A DNA stretch of 64,000 nucleotides from Devosia sp. Leaf420 (GCF_001425445.1 NZ_LMQU01000009.1:513817-577816); one strand, 5' to 3'. Counted from the first letter of the stretch, positions 37,073-46,638 are shown. The notes: generated by a model from the sequence alone, not told the origin. Numbers and translations: made by a program.

Positions 37073-37900
37073 TTACGCAAGCAGCGTTCGCATTTTATCC
37101 GCTGCACGCTGTGCAAGCTCTAGGCTCGCCGCAGCAACGAAGTATGGATTCAGAAATCCCAGTGCGTGCTTGCCATAGCGCATTGGCGCGCCATCCAAGG
37201 TTACCACGGCGCCCCCCGCCGCTTCCAGTACCGCCTGGCCTGCCGCGGTGTCCCATTCGCAAGTTGGGGTAAAGCGCGGGTAAAGCTGCGCATCGCCCCG
37301 CGCCAGCAAACAGAATTTGAGCGACGATCCTACGGACACATCGCTCTCGACATCAAAACTCTCGCAGAGCTGTTCAAGCGCCGCATGGCCATGCGAGCGG
37401 CTGGCGACGATCCGCAAACGCGGCATAAAGCCGATGCTGATCGGCGCGCGCCCGGTCACGACGCCATCGACGATCTTCCCGGCCCACGCGCCATCCGCGT
37501 CACCGACGAAAATTTCGCCCGTTACCGGCGCCAGCACCACGCCCATTGTCGGCTTGCCATCTTCGACGAGCGCAATATTGACGGTGAATTCCCCGTTCCG
37601 CTTGATGAACTCCTTGGTTCCATCGAGCGGATCGACCACGAAATACCGGTCGCCCAGTTCGGGAATAATCCCCGCCGCAACGCTTTCTTCCCCGAGCACC
37701 GGCACCCCGGTCCCGGCCAAATGCGCAATGATGATCTTCTCGGCCGCCGCATCCGCCTCGGTCACCGGCGACCCGTCGGATTTTTTGACCGCATGGATCG
37801 GCCGCGCATAAACCTCGAGAATAACCTCTGCCGCCGCAATCGACGCCGTAACGGCAAGATCGGTCAGGCTCTGAGACGAAGCGGGCAGGGGATCGGACAT
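37073..37900 (-). CDS. cysQ: 3'(2'),5'-bisphosphate nucleotidase CysQ
   Basis: CysQ removes the 3'-phosphate from PAP (and PAPS), recycling the by-product of sulfate assimilation. The protein shows inositol-monophosphatase-fold metal motifs: GEESVAAG, DPLDGTKEFIKRNGEFTVNIAL (typical of CysQ) and a C-terminal WDTAAGQAVLEAAGG. The start at the ATG 37898-37900 (MSDPLPASSQ) is preferred; a GTG three codons upstream is possible. No sulfate-assimilation gene is adjacent; a SulP transporter lies 17 kb away. Confidence 0.92.
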   Translation of the reverse strand: MSDPLPASSQSLTDLAVTASIAAAEVILEVYARPIHAVKKSDGSPVTEADAAAEKIIIAHLAGTGVPVLGEESVAAGIIPELGDRYFVVDPLDGTKEFIKRNGEFTVNIALVEDGKPTMGVVLAPVTGEIFVGDADGAWAGKIVDGVVTGRAPISIGFMPRLRIVASRSHGHAALEQLCESFDVESDVSVGSSLKFCLLARGDAQLYPRFTPTCEWDTAAGQAVLEAAGGAVVTLDGAPMRYGKHALGFLNPYFVAAASLELAQRAADKMRTLLA

Positions 37901-37993
37901 AGGTGACACTTGCGCAAAGAATTCCGCCGTTCTCTACGCCTCTCCCGTCACGCTGACAATCTCGCCTCTTTCTCCTACACCCCAACAGCCACC

Positions 37994-38043
37994 ACCTCTC
38001 CCTCTGGGGGAGAGGTCGACGCGCAGCGGCGGGTTGAGGGGGC
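37994..38043. repeat. palindromic intergenic repeat, CTCTCCC family (single arm)
   Basis: CCTCTCCC...GGGGGAGAGG (37994-38013) followed by the TCGACGCGCAGCGGCGGGT and GAGGGGGCC segment. The same hairpin plus TCGACG...GGCGGGTGAGGGGG order occurs at 60200-60247. Confidence 0.75.
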
Positions 38044-38052
38044 CTTAACCCC

Positions 38053-38838
38053 CTACCGCAGCAAACTCTGCCCGCCATCGATCCAAAGCGGCGACCCCGT
38101 AATATGCTTTGAGGCATCCGAAACCAAAAACAACACCGCCTCGGCCACATCCTCAGCCTTGCCCGGCTTGCCATCGGTAATCGGAATATCCCCCTTCGGA
38201 AACTCCACGGGAATCTCCGTCTTTTCCGTACCGCGCTGCTCGGTATTATCGTCGATCTCGCTTTCGATCGCCCCTGGACAGATCGCATTCACCCGGATTT
38301 TCCGCGGTCCCAGTTCCAGCGCCAATTGCTGCGCCATCGCCACCTGCGCGGCCTTCGTCGCCGAATAAGCCGAAGCCCCCGGCGACGTAAACGTCCGCGT
38401 CCCGTTGATCGACGAAATGATCACGATCGCCCCGCCACCCGCCGCTTCGAGCTTCGGGACTGCATGATGGATCGTCAGATAGGTCCCGCGCAGATTGACC
38501 GTTATCGTCTTGTCCCACTCATCGGGCGTAATATCCTCGATCGGCGCCCACACGCCATTGATCCCGGCATTGGCCACCACGATGTCGAGGCTGCCAAACT
38601 TTTCGACGACGGTCTCGATGGCCTTCTTCATGTCGCCATCGCTCGAAGTATCGCCCGGAATGCTGATTGCCGTGCCGCCCGCCGCCTCGATTTCTGCCGC
38701 AACCTTATCGATTTCTTCCTTGGTCCGGCTCAAGACAGCCACCTTCGCGCCCGCCTTGGCCAAGCGCAGCGCCGTTGCCTTGCCCAGTCCCGAACCGGCT
38801 CCCGTCACCAGCGCCGCCTTGTTGCTCAGATCGTTCAT
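38053..38838 (-). CDS. SDR family oxidoreductase
   Basis: A 261-residue classical short-chain dehydrogenase: Rossmann motif TGAGSGLGKA (residue ~13), NAG motif VANAGIN, catalytic Ser (SSINGT), and YSATK (Tyr and Lys). The C-terminal part has DIPITDGKPGKAEDVAEAVLFL and ends in WIDGGQSLL, as in glucose dehydrogenase/3-oxoacyl-ACP reductase-like enzymes. The ATG at 38838 has GAGAG upstream. The AGE-family isomerase is downstream's neighbour on the same strand but is separated by a terminator, so no operon is assumed. Substrate unknown. Confidence 0.9.
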   Translation of the reverse strand: MNDLSNKAALVTGAGSGLGKATALRLAKAGAKVAVLSRTKEEIDKVAAEIEAAGGTAISIPGDTSSDGDMKKAIETVVEKFGSLDIVVANAGINGVWAPIEDITPDEWDKTITVNLRGTYLTIHHAVPKLEAAGGGAIVIISSINGTRTFTSPGASAYSATKAAQVAMAQQLALELGPRKIRVNAICPGAIESEIDDNTEQRGTEKTEIPVEFPKGDIPITDGKPGKAEDVAEAVLFLVSDASKHITGSPLWIDGGQSLLR

Positions 38839-38867
38839 GGTTCTCTCCTGTTCGAAAGCCAGAACGC

Positions 38868-38899
38868 AAAAAGGGCGCCAGGGTTGACCCCGACGCCCC
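38868..38899 (-). terminator. rho-independent terminator after the AGE-family gene
   Basis: On the minus strand GGGGCGTCG and the inner GGGT/ACCC pair with GGCGCCC, followed by TTTTTG. It lies between the stop of the AGE gene and the start of the SDR gene. Confidence 0.7.
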
Positions 38900-38921
38900 A
38901 ATCTCTCGTGACCCAAAACGC

Positions 38922-40196
38922 TTAGTGGCTGCCGCGCGTCGTATGATCCTGCTCGATAATGCCGTGGGTTAAGCTGCCCGTTGCCGGATAAAGCGGGATA
39001 AGGCAGGCCTGCAGCGCATGATAAATGTCGGGCTTGCCGACAAAGAGGTTGGAGGCCGGCGTCAGGTCTTCCGACAATTCACTCAGCCAGCCGCCGCGCG
39101 CATGGTCGATCACATGGTTCTCGGCATAGTCCCAGAGCTTGCGATACCAGGTCTGGAAATAGTCCTCATTGTCATGGGCCGAAATATAAGCCGCCGCGCC
39201 AATGGCTTCAGCCACCGGCCACCAGAGCTTTTCGCGGATCGCCGGCTTGTCGTCCCAGTCGAGCGTATAAAAAAAACCACCATGCACCTTGTCCCAGCCA
39301 AGGTCGATCGACTTGGTGAAGAGATTGCGTGCCGCATCGGTCATCCAGCTATGCTGCTTCTGCCCCAGCACCCAGAGCTGATAGAGCAGCCGTGACCATT
39401 CCAGCCAATGTCCAGGCGTCGTGCCGGACGGGCGGAACATTTCGTTCTCGTGCTTGTAATTCTTGTCGACGCCCCAGTTCTCGTCGAAATGCTCGGCCAC
39501 CCGATGCCCCAGCGGCACGGCATTGTCGCGAATGATCCGCTGCGCGATCCGCTCGGCTTTCTTCAGATAATCCTTGTTGCCCGTCGCCTCATATGCCGCC
39601 ATCAGCGCTTCGGTCAGGTGCATGTTCGAATTCTGCCCGCGATAGCCCGGCACTTCGACCCAGTCCGCGCTAAACTCCTCGCGCACAGCCCCGGCCTTGT
39701 CGTCCCAGAAGCGCCGCTCGATCACCTCGGTCACGTCGGCAATCACCTTGTCGGCCAGCGGATGCCCAACCAGCTTGGCGCTCGACCCGGCCAGCAACAC
39801 GAACGCATGCCCATAGGCCTGCTTGACGCCGTCTTTGACACCATTGTCGTCGAGCGACCAGAAATAGCCCCCGCGCTCCGCATCGCGGTGCTTTTCCCAG
39901 AGATATGTCATCCCGTGGTCGATGATCTCGTCCGACCCCGGCCGCCCAATCAGGCTACCGACAACGGCGCAATGAATCATGCGTGTCGTCACATGGATTT
40001 GCCGCAGCCCATTGTCTACCCCGAGCGGAAAGCCCTCATCGTCGAGCTCGAAAAATCCGCCCTTGGGATTGATCGAGGCCGCCTCGAAAAAGTCGAACAG
40101 GTTGTTCGCCTGCCGCATTAGGTACTGACGGTGAAAAGGCCGCTTCTGCCAGGGGCTGGCATTGGTGCGGGGCAGGGAAAGGGTCGGCTCGCTCAT
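38922..40196 (-). CDS. AGE family epimerase/isomerase (mannose isomerase-like)
   Basis: A 424-residue (alpha/alpha)6-barrel enzyme of the N-acylglucosamine 2-epimerase superfamily. Signature stretches are RQIHVTTRMIHC, GYFWSLDDNG, YRGQNSNMHLTEAL, PGHWLEWSRLL and the final GGWLSE; the conserved His of MHLTE and GHWLEW are the expected catalytic pair. The closest types are aldose-ketose isomerases (YihS, mannose isomerase) acting on mannose, fructose and glucose. ATGATG at 40194-40199 offers two starts behind GGAGGGGAGA; I chose the second. Confidence 0.88.
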   Translation of the reverse strand: MSEPTLSLPRTNASPWQKRPFHRQYLMRQANNLFDFFEAASINPKGGFFELDDEGFPLGVDNGLRQIHVTTRMIHCAVVGSLIGRPGSDEIIDHGMTYLWEKHRDAERGGYFWSLDDNGVKDGVKQAYGHAFVLLAGSSAKLVGHPLADKVIADVTEVIERRFWDDKAGAVREEFSADWVEVPGYRGQNSNMHLTEALMAAYEATGNKDYLKKAERIAQRIIRDNAVPLGHRVAEHFDENWGVDKNYKHENEMFRPSGTTPGHWLEWSRLLYQLWVLGQKQHSWMTDAARNLFTKSIDLGWDKVHGGFFYTLDWDDKPAIREKLWWPVAEAIGAAAYISAHDNEDYFQTWYRKLWDYAENHVIDHARGGWLSELSEDLTPASNLFVGKPDIYHALQACLIPLYPATGSLTHGIIEQDHTTRGSH

Positions 40197-40292
40197 CATA
40201 TCTCCCCTCCGGCCATCACTGCCGGACGTTTCCGACGCTTCTACCGACATCATCGCAACGTTGCAATTTTTCAGTGTGCAGTCTTCTTTCTG

Positions 40293-40375
40293 CTCACCCC
40301 AATCACCGGCTCTCCCTCGCCCCTTGTGGGAGAGGGACAGATTTTCTGCGTTCAGCAGAAAATCAGGGTGAGGGG
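40293..40375. repeat. palindromic repeat with inner hairpin (copy 1)
   Basis: CTCACCC (40293-40299) pairs with GGGTGAG (40366-40372), CTCTCCC (40310-40316) with GGGAGAG (40328-40334), and an inner hairpin ATTTTCTGC-GTTCA-GCAGAAAAT occupies 40341-40363. The element at 41520-41587 has the same order with a changed inner hairpin. Confidence 0.85.
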
Positions 40376-40396
40376 CTTCGAGCCGTCCTGCAGGGC

Positions 40397-40419
40397 AAAT
40401 CATGCCAGTGGCATGATTT
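40397..40419. repeat. 23-base palindrome downstream of fbp
   Basis: AAATCATGCCA, one base, TGGCATGATTT is a perfect 11-bp inverted repeat, about 60 bases after the fbp stop on the minus strand. There is no T run, so it may be a processing or protein-binding site or part of the repeat cluster. Confidence 0.6.
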
Positions 40420-40477
40420 GAGGAGAGAAGGCCATGAGAGCTACGCTCGAATGGCATCCTCCGCAGCGGGAGGGCCA

Positions 40478-41425
40478 TCACCCCTTGGCATACCACCCCT
40501 CAACCCGCTTCACTTCCTCCGCCGACCCCAAAATCACCGGCACTCGCTGATGAATCCCTGTCGGCACAATGTCCAAAATCCCTTGCGTTCCCGTCGTCGA
40601 ACGCCCACCGGCCCCCTCGACCAGCCAAGCCATCGGGTTCGCCTCATAAAGTAACCGCAGGCGCCCACCCTTGCTCACGGTCTCGCTGTCGAGCGGATAA
40701 AGAAAAATCCCGCCGCGCATGAGGATGCGGTGGATATCGGCCACCATCGACCCCACCCAGCGCATATTGTAGCGCTTGCCGGCCGGCCCCGTTTCGCCCG
40801 CCACATTTTCCTTCACATAGCCCGTCGTCGCCGCATCCCAAAACCGCTCGCGCGCCGTATTGATCGCGAATTCGCCCGAAGCCTCCGGCACCTTCGCCGC
40901 CGCCACCGTCTGCAGCCATCCGCCTGCAGCACTGAGCGTAAACACCGAGACGTCGCCCTTGATCCGGATGACCAAGCTCGTCGCCGGCCCATACGCCACA
41001 TATCCCGCCGCCGCCTGCGCCTTGCCCTGCTGCAACAGTCCGCCCGAACTCGGCAACACCGAGAAGATCGTGCCCACAGTGACATTCACATCGAGATTGG
41101 AGGACCCATCGAGCGGATCGGTCGCCACCAGATAAGCGCCCCCTTCCGCCAGATGCACGGCCTCATCCAGCTCCTCCGAAATCAACACAGCCACCGCCGC
41201 ATTACCCGTCAAATGCTTGAGCACGACATCATTGGAAATGACATCGAGCGCCTTCTGCGCTTCGCCCTGCACATTGGTATGGCCCGCCAGCCCCGTCTGC
41301 CCGGCAATCGGCGCCTCCCGCAAAACCCCCGAAAGCTCCGCACTCGCCGCCGCCATGCTCAAAACCACCGAAGCCAGCGCCGCATCATCCGTCTCAGTCT
41401 CAAGCCATTGGGCAAGCGTGGTCAT
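40478..41425 (-). CDS. fbp: class 1 fructose-1,6-bisphosphatase
   Basis: Fbp hydrolyses fructose 1,6-bisphosphate in gluconeogenesis. The 315-residue enzyme has SEELDE (metal ligands), DPLDGSSNLDVNVTVGTIFSV (the type I signature), NMRWVGSMVADIHRIL and a C-terminal GIHQRVPVILGS. The ATG at 41425 follows GGAG; one codon cluster upstream (41437) is a second possible start. No Calvin-cycle neighbour is present, so a gluconeogenic role is most likely. Confidence 0.94.
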   Translation of the reverse strand: MTTLAQWLETETDDAALASVVLSMAAASAELSGVLREAPIAGQTGLAGHTNVQGEAQKALDVISNDVVLKHLTGNAAVAVLISEELDEAVHLAEGGAYLVATDPLDGSSNLDVNVTVGTIFSVLPSSGGLLQQGKAQAAAGYVAYGPATSLVIRIKGDVSVFTLSAAGGWLQTVAAAKVPEASGEFAINTARERFWDAATTGYVKENVAGETGPAGKRYNMRWVGSMVADIHRILMRGGIFLYPLDSETVSKGGRLRLLYEANPMAWLVEGAGGRSTTGTQGILDIVPTGIHQRVPVILGSAEEVKRVEGWYAKG

Positions 41426-41519
41426 AGGCAACTCCATTTGATCGCAGATACCATGGCGATCGAGCGAACCGACACAAGAGAGACTTTTGGGTGACTTGAG
41501 AGATGCCTTGCGCGGACCT

Positions 41520-41675
41520 TCCCTCGCCCCTTGTGGGAGAGGGACAGGAATTTCTTCGTTTAGAAGAAATTCCAGGGTGAGGGGTATCCATCCTCCGCAT
41601 AGGAGCTAGGAGCGAGCCAGCAGGAATACCCCTCATCCGGCGCTTCGCGCCACCTTCTCCCTCAAGGGGAGAAGG
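41520..41675. repeat. palindromic repeat with inner hairpin (copy 2) and paired arm
   Basis: It begins with the same CCCTCGCCCC...GGGAGAGGGACAG as copy 1, then GGAATTTCTTC-GTTTA-GAAGAAATTCC (41547-41573). TGAGGGGTAT (41578-41587) pairs with ATACCCCTCA (41626-41635), and a final CTTCTCC...GGAGAAG hairpin follows. The last hairpin reaches into the end of the ribbon-helix-helix gene. Confidence 0.85.
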
Positions 41676-41919
41676 AAGGTAAGCTCTTGGGTCTATATTT
41701 GTTTCTGACCGCCAGAACTTCCTCTTCAGAGGCAAAGTTACCGTTATCGGCGTCCTTCAGCCCTGCCTCAGCCTGGGCGATAAAATGCTCCTGCCATTCG
41801 AGCGACAGTCCGTGCTCCAGTGCATCCGCAACGATTTGTGAAGGCGTCAGGTTTGACCGCATCGCAATTGCTTGGACGCGATCCTGCATTGGTTCAGGGA
41901 TATCGATGGTCAGAGTCAT
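41662..41919 (-). CDS. orphan ribbon-helix-helix (CopG/ParD-like) protein
   Basis: An 85-residue protein with an RHH strand and helices (TLTIDIPEPMQDRVQAIAMR, LTPSQIVADALEHGL), then an acidic region (AQAEAGLKDADNGNFASEEE) like that of ParD-type antitoxins. No ParE-like toxin lies downstream; the next sequence is the palindromic repeat, and the last residues (SLPSFSP) and stop codon are encoded by it. It follows the glutamate dehydrogenase by 39 bases. It is either an orphan antitoxin remnant or a free RHH regulator. Confidence 0.75.
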   Translation of the reverse strand: MTLTIDIPEPMQDRVQAIAMRSNLTPSQIVADALEHGLSLEWQEHFIAQAEAGLKDADNGNFASEEEVLAVRNKYRPKSLPSFSP

Positions 41920-41958
41920 GCTCAAAATATGCGCCTTCCAACGCCAAAAATAAAGCAC

Positions 41959-44900
41959 CTACCCCTCCCGCGCCAAATCCCCCAGCAACCCTGCCGCCAC
42001 GCTCAGCCGCGACACCGTCGCCGCGCCGCCGGTCAGCTCCGTGACCGCCTTCACCGTCCGCGCGATGCCCGCATCGTGCTTGGCCCGCCACGCATCGATA
42101 TCCCCCGCCGCCAACACGTCCGCTGTCAAATCCCGCACCGCGCGCATCAGGTTCGCTAGTGCCCGATCAAGGGCCATGCGGTCGAACCGATCGCTGAGCG
42201 CAATCGCGCGTCCTTCCTCGACGATACGGAAGAAATCGAATAGCCCCGCCACCCCGAAGAAGGCCCGTGCCGCCTCGTCATGTTCGACCCCGGCGCGCTC
42301 GGCGACCAGCACCACGTCGCTTGCAAAACTGAGCACCGGCATCTGCCCGATCCGCCGCGCCAGGTCCTTGGCGACCCCATGGCTGATCAGCCCATTGACC
42401 CGCGCCGAAAGCGCCTCGCGCTCCTTGGCCGGCAGCAGCGTGTCGACTTCGCTCCGCAGCGTCTCGACCCCGGCCTGATGCCGCCGCACGAGATCGGCGA
42501 TGTCGCTCCCCGCCACATTGCCATTGCGCAGGAACCACAGCGTTTCGCGCCGCAGCAGCGCCTCGACCTGCGCATAAAGGGCCAGTTGCACACTGCCCGG
42601 CACCACGGTGTCGAGCGCGTCAATCGCGGCATTGAGCTCGGTCAGCCGATAAATATCGCGCACCGCCGCATAGGCCAGCGCCACATCGCCGGCACTCGCG
42701 CTCGTCCCCGCCGTCAGCTCCGACACATAAGCCGGACCCCCGCGATTGATCATCGCATTGGCCAGCACCGTTGCGATCACCTCGCGCTTCAGCCGATGTC
42801 CCTCGACTGCCTCTGGATAGGCCCCGTGCAGCGTCTGCGGGAAATAGCGGAAGAGTTCATTGGCAAGATAAGGCGCATCGACCGCCGTACTGGCCATCAA
42901 GTCATCGAACAGCGACAGCTTGGCATAGGCAAGGATCACCGCCAGTTCCGGCCGCGTCAGCGCCTTGCCTTGCGCTGCCCGCGCATCGAGCACCGCATCG
43001 CTCGGCAGGAATTCCACCGCCCGATCGAGCCGACCACGTTCCTCCAGCGTCTCGATCAGCCCGCGATGATCCGGCAGTTCCGCCGTTCCCGCGCGCTCAG
43101 CCAGCGATAGCGCCAGGGTCTGCAGATAGTTGTTCCGCAAACAGAGCGCCGCCACTTCATCGGTCATGGTCGCCAGAAATGCATTCCGCGCCTGTTCGCC
43201 CAGCGCGCCAGAAGCGACAACCGGCGCCAGCGCAATCTTGATATTGACCTCGAGGTCAGACGAATTCACGCCAGCCGAATTGTCGATGGCATCGGTATTG
43301 ATCCGCCCGCCATTGAGCGCGAAAGCAATGCGCCCCCGCTGCGTGACGCCGAGATTAGCGCCTTCGCCGACCACTTTCGCGCGCACCTCGCCCGCCGTCA
43401 CCCGGATCGCGTCATTGGCGCGGTCGCCCGCGGCCGCATCGTCTTCTTCTGCCGCACGGATATAGGTGCCGATGCCGCCAAACCACAGCAAATCCACCTG
43501 CGCCGTCAAAATCGCGCGCATCACCTCGGCCGGCGTCGCCGTCGCCTTTTTGAGCCCCAGCAGCGCCTGCATTTCCTCGGTCAGCGCAATCACCTTGAGG
43601 CTGCGCGAGAAAACCCCGCCTCCAGCCGAAATCAGGCTCTTGTCATAATCCTGCCAGCTCGACCGAGGCAGGGCAAAGAGCCGCTGCCGCTCGGCAAAAC
43701 TTTTCGCCGCATCGGGCTCCGGATCGATGAAGATATCGCGGTGGTCGAACGCCGCCCTGAGCCGAATTTCCGGCGATAGCAACATGCCATTGCCAAAGAC
43801 GTCCCCGCTCATATCGCCAACTCCAACGACGCTGAACGCCTCGCGCTGAATATCGCGGTTCATCTCGCGGAAGTGCCGCTTCACTGCCTCCCAGCCGCCC
43901 CGCGCGGTAATGCCCATCTTCTTGTGGTCATAGCCAACCGATCCACCCGAGGCGAAGGCATCGCCGAGCCAGAAGCCGCGCCCTAAGGCGATGGCATTGG
44001 CCGTATCGGAAAAACTCGCCGTGCCCTTGTCGGCCGCGACGACGAGGTAGGGATCGTCCCCATCCCGCCGCATCGTTTCGGCCGGCGGCACGACAGCGCC
44101 CTCGATCAGATTGTCGGTGACATCGAGCAGCGCGCCGATGAAAATCTTGTAGCTCTCGGTCCCCTCGGCCATGAAAGCCTCGCGCGCCATGCCGGTCACG
44201 AGCCTCTTGGGCACGAACCCGCCCTTGGCGCCGACTGGCACGATCACCGCATTCTTGACCTGCTGCGCCTTGACCAGCCCTAGCACTTCCGTGCGGAAAT
44301 CCTCCGGTCGGTCCGACCAGCGAATGCCGCCACGCGCGATGGCGCCAAAGCGCAGATGCACGCCCTCGACGCGCGGCGAATAGACCGAAATTTCGCGATA
44401 GGGTCGCGGCGCCACCATGCCGGCGACGGCAGCGGAATCAAACTTGATCGCCAGCGCCGGTCGCCGCGCACCGCTTTCGTCGCGCTGAAACGCATTGGTC
44501 CGCAGCGAAGCATCCATCAGGTTCAAGAACCGCCGGATGATCGTGTCCTCGTCGAGCGAACTCGTCGCCTCGAGCTGCGCAGCGATTGTGTCGCGCGCCG
44601 CCGCCTCTGCCATGCCGCGGCTTTCGAGCTTCGGATCGTGCAGCGCCGCAAAGAGCGTCACCAGCGCCTTGGCCGCCTCCGCCTGCGTCACCAGCACCTG
44701 CGCGATATAGCGCTGCGAATAGGAAATCCCGATCTGCCGCAGATAGCGCGAAAGCGCGCGCAACAACGCCGCCTCGGTCCAGTCGAGCCCAGCCTGGGTC
44801 ACCAGCGTATTGATCTGGTCGCTTTCCGCCAGCCCTGCCCAGACCGCAAGCAGTCCCTCCTCGATCGCCTTGCCGCGCAGCGCGACATTGAGCTCACCGC

Positions 44901-46638
44901 CCGAGGCCGGCGCCAGAACCATGTCGTGAATAAACCGCTCGACCCCGTCCCGCGGCACGACGGTATAGGTCCGCTCGTCGATCACCTTGAACCCAAAGTG
45001 CTCGAGCATGGGCACGCGATCGCTCAGCGCAATCGCCCCGCCCTTGGAATAGAATTTGAGCCCCAACGCCCCTTCCGCGCCTTCGCGCGTCCTGAGCTTC
45101 AAGCCAATCTGCCCCTCGGTCAGCGCCCGCAAGGCGGCAATATCAGCCAGCGCATCCTCGGCCGTATTGCGCGATTGATAGGCCTGCGAAAAGGCCGAAC
45201 GATAGTCGCTGATCTCGGCCGGCTCTGTCGCCTGCGCCTGCAAGAGGTCTGAAAAATCCTGCGTCAGCGCCTCTACCCGCGCTTCGAGCACAGTGCGCGT
45301 CGGCTTCGGCGTCGGCCCGCTCAGGCGCCCGATGATCACATGCAGCCGGACCAGCTCGCCCTCAGGAAAATGCGGATAATAGGCCGAAACGCGCCCGTCG
45401 TAGACCTCGGCGAGATAGCGCGTGATCCGCGCCCGCACGTCCCCGTCATAACGATCGCGCGGCACGAAAACCAAGATCGAGACGAAATTGTCGAACCGGT
45501 CGATGCGCGGCAAGACGCGCACTCGTGGCCGGTCATAAAGCCCCGCAATTGCCTCGGCAAATTCGGCCAATTGCGCGATGTCGATCTGAAACATCTCGTC
45601 GCGCGGATAAGAATCGAGCGCGCTGAGCAGCGCCCGTCCGGCATGGCCCAGCGGGTCGAGCCCGCTCTTGCGCATCACCTCGGCAATCTTGCGCCGGATG
45701 ATCGGTACCTCGGTATGCGGCGTCGCCAGCGCCTGCGCCGTAAAGAGCCCCACAATGCGCAATTCCCCGCGCACCGCGCCGTCGGCGCCGTAAATCTTGA
45801 CCCCCACATAGTCCATGTGCTGCCGCCGATGCACGCGCGAGCGCACATTGGCCTTGGTCACCAGCAGCGGTTCGGCGGTCTGCAAAAACGCCACGAGTTC
45901 GGGCGTTGAATCCACGTAAATCTGCCCGTTGCGCAGCACTTTGAGGGTCTCATCGCGCCAGAGCCCCAGCCCGGTCCCGGCCATGGGCACCAGTTCCGCG
46001 CCCTCGAGGCGGTATTCCTGCACGCCCAAAAACGTAAAGTTATGCTCGGTCAGCCATTCGAGAAACCGCGCCGGTTCATCGCGCAGCGCCGGCTTGACGC
46101 CATTGAGCCCGGTCATCGCCTGCCGCACCCGGTCGAGCATTGCCCGCCAATCGACAACCGCCCGCGATACATCGGTGAGCGTCGCCCGGATTTCCTCCTT
46201 AAGCGCCGCAAGGTCCGCCACCGGTTCGCTAAGGATATGGAGCACGCTGATCGCCGCGCCCCCGGTCTCGACCACCTGCGCCTGGTTCACATGTACCACG
46301 GGGTGGGCAAAAAGCCGGATCGTCCCGCCCATCGCCCGCAAGGCGGCCAAGGTGGAATCGACGATAAACGGCATATCGGGCGAGATCACATCCATCGCGA
46401 GCAGTTCGCCCGGCGCCGTCGGCGGCGTCATCTGGATGCGCGTTTCCTGTAGCGGCCCGAAAATCGCCGCCGCATGGCTCCGCTTCAATCCGGCCAGGAA
46501 CGTTTCCGGCGTTTGCCGCGCCAGGTCGTCGGGATCGGTCGCCTTGATCGCCGCCACCAGGAACCGGGCAAGGCTCGCATCGCCCGCTGCCAGTGCCTTT
46601 GCAGCCTCGATAAAGCTCCAGATCCGCTCGTCCGTCAT
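41959..46638 (-). CDS. NAD-specific glutamate dehydrogenase, large (~180 kDa) type
   Basis: A 1559-residue catabolic enzyme that deaminates glutamate to 2-oxoglutarate and ammonia. The long N-terminal half carries ACT-like regulatory segments. The dehydrogenase core lies around residues 770-1150, with VPVGAKGGFVPKRL (catalytic Lys region), DPYLVVAADKGTASFSDTAN and DMSGDVFGNGMLLS (NAD fold). A long helical C-terminal domain follows. Length is in the usual range for this alphaproteobacterial/actinobacterial class. The ATG has GGAGCG upstream. It is likely monocistronic or cotranscribed with the small RHH gene. Confidence 0.95.
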   Translation of the reverse strand: MTDERIWSFIEAAKALAAGDASLARFLVAAIKATDPDDLARQTPETFLAGLKRSHAAAIFGPLQETRIQMTPPTAPGELLAMDVISPDMPFIVDSTLAALRAMGGTIRLFAHPVVHVNQAQVVETGGAAISVLHILSEPVADLAALKEEIRATLTDVSRAVVDWRAMLDRVRQAMTGLNGVKPALRDEPARFLEWLTEHNFTFLGVQEYRLEGAELVPMAGTGLGLWRDETLKVLRNGQIYVDSTPELVAFLQTAEPLLVTKANVRSRVHRRQHMDYVGVKIYGADGAVRGELRIVGLFTAQALATPHTEVPIIRRKIAEVMRKSGLDPLGHAGRALLSALDSYPRDEMFQIDIAQLAEFAEAIAGLYDRPRVRVLPRIDRFDNFVSILVFVPRDRYDGDVRARITRYLAEVYDGRVSAYYPHFPEGELVRLHVIIGRLSGPTPKPTRTVLEARVEALTQDFSDLLQAQATEPAEISDYRSAFSQAYQSRNTAEDALADIAALRALTEGQIGLKLRTREGAEGALGLKFYSKGGAIALSDRVPMLEHFGFKVIDERTYTVVPRDGVERFIHDMVLAPASGGELNVALRGKAIEEGLLAVWAGLAESDQINTLVTQAGLDWTEAALLRALSRYLRQIGISYSQRYIAQVLVTQAEAAKALVTLFAALHDPKLESRGMAEAAARDTIAAQLEATSSLDEDTIIRRFLNLMDASLRTNAFQRDESGARRPALAIKFDSAAVAGMVAPRPYREISVYSPRVEGVHLRFGAIARGGIRWSDRPEDFRTEVLGLVKAQQVKNAVIVPVGAKGGFVPKRLVTGMAREAFMAEGTESYKIFIGALLDVTDNLIEGAVVPPAETMRRDGDDPYLVVAADKGTASFSDTANAIALGRGFWLGDAFASGGSVGYDHKKMGITARGGWEAVKRHFREMNRDIQREAFSVVGVGDMSGDVFGNGMLLSPEIRLRAAFDHRDIFIDPEPDAAKSFAERQRLFALPRSSWQDYDKSLISAGGGVFSRSLKVIALTEEMQALLGLKKATATPAEVMRAILTAQVDLLWFGGIGTYIRAAEEDDAAAGDRANDAIRVTAGEVRAKVVGEGANLGVTQRGRIAFALNGGRINTDAIDNSAGVNSSDLEVNIKIALAPVVASGALGEQARNAFLATMTDEVAALCLRNNYLQTLALSLAERAGTAELPDHRGLIETLEERGRLDRAVEFLPSDAVLDARAAQGKALTRPELAVILAYAKLSLFDDLMASTAVDAPYLANELFRYFPQTLHGAYPEAVEGHRLKREVIATVLANAMINRGGPAYVSELTAGTSASAGDVALAYAAVRDIYRLTELNAAIDALDTVVPGSVQLALYAQVEALLRRETLWFLRNGNVAGSDIADLVRRHQAGVETLRSEVDTLLPAKEREALSARVNGLISHGVAKDLARRIGQMPVLSFASDVVLVAERAGVEHDEAARAFFGVAGLFDFFRIVEEGRAIALSDRFDRMALDRALANLMRAVRDLTADVLAAGDIDAWRAKHDAGIARTVKAVTELTGGAATVSRLSVAAGLLGDLAREG

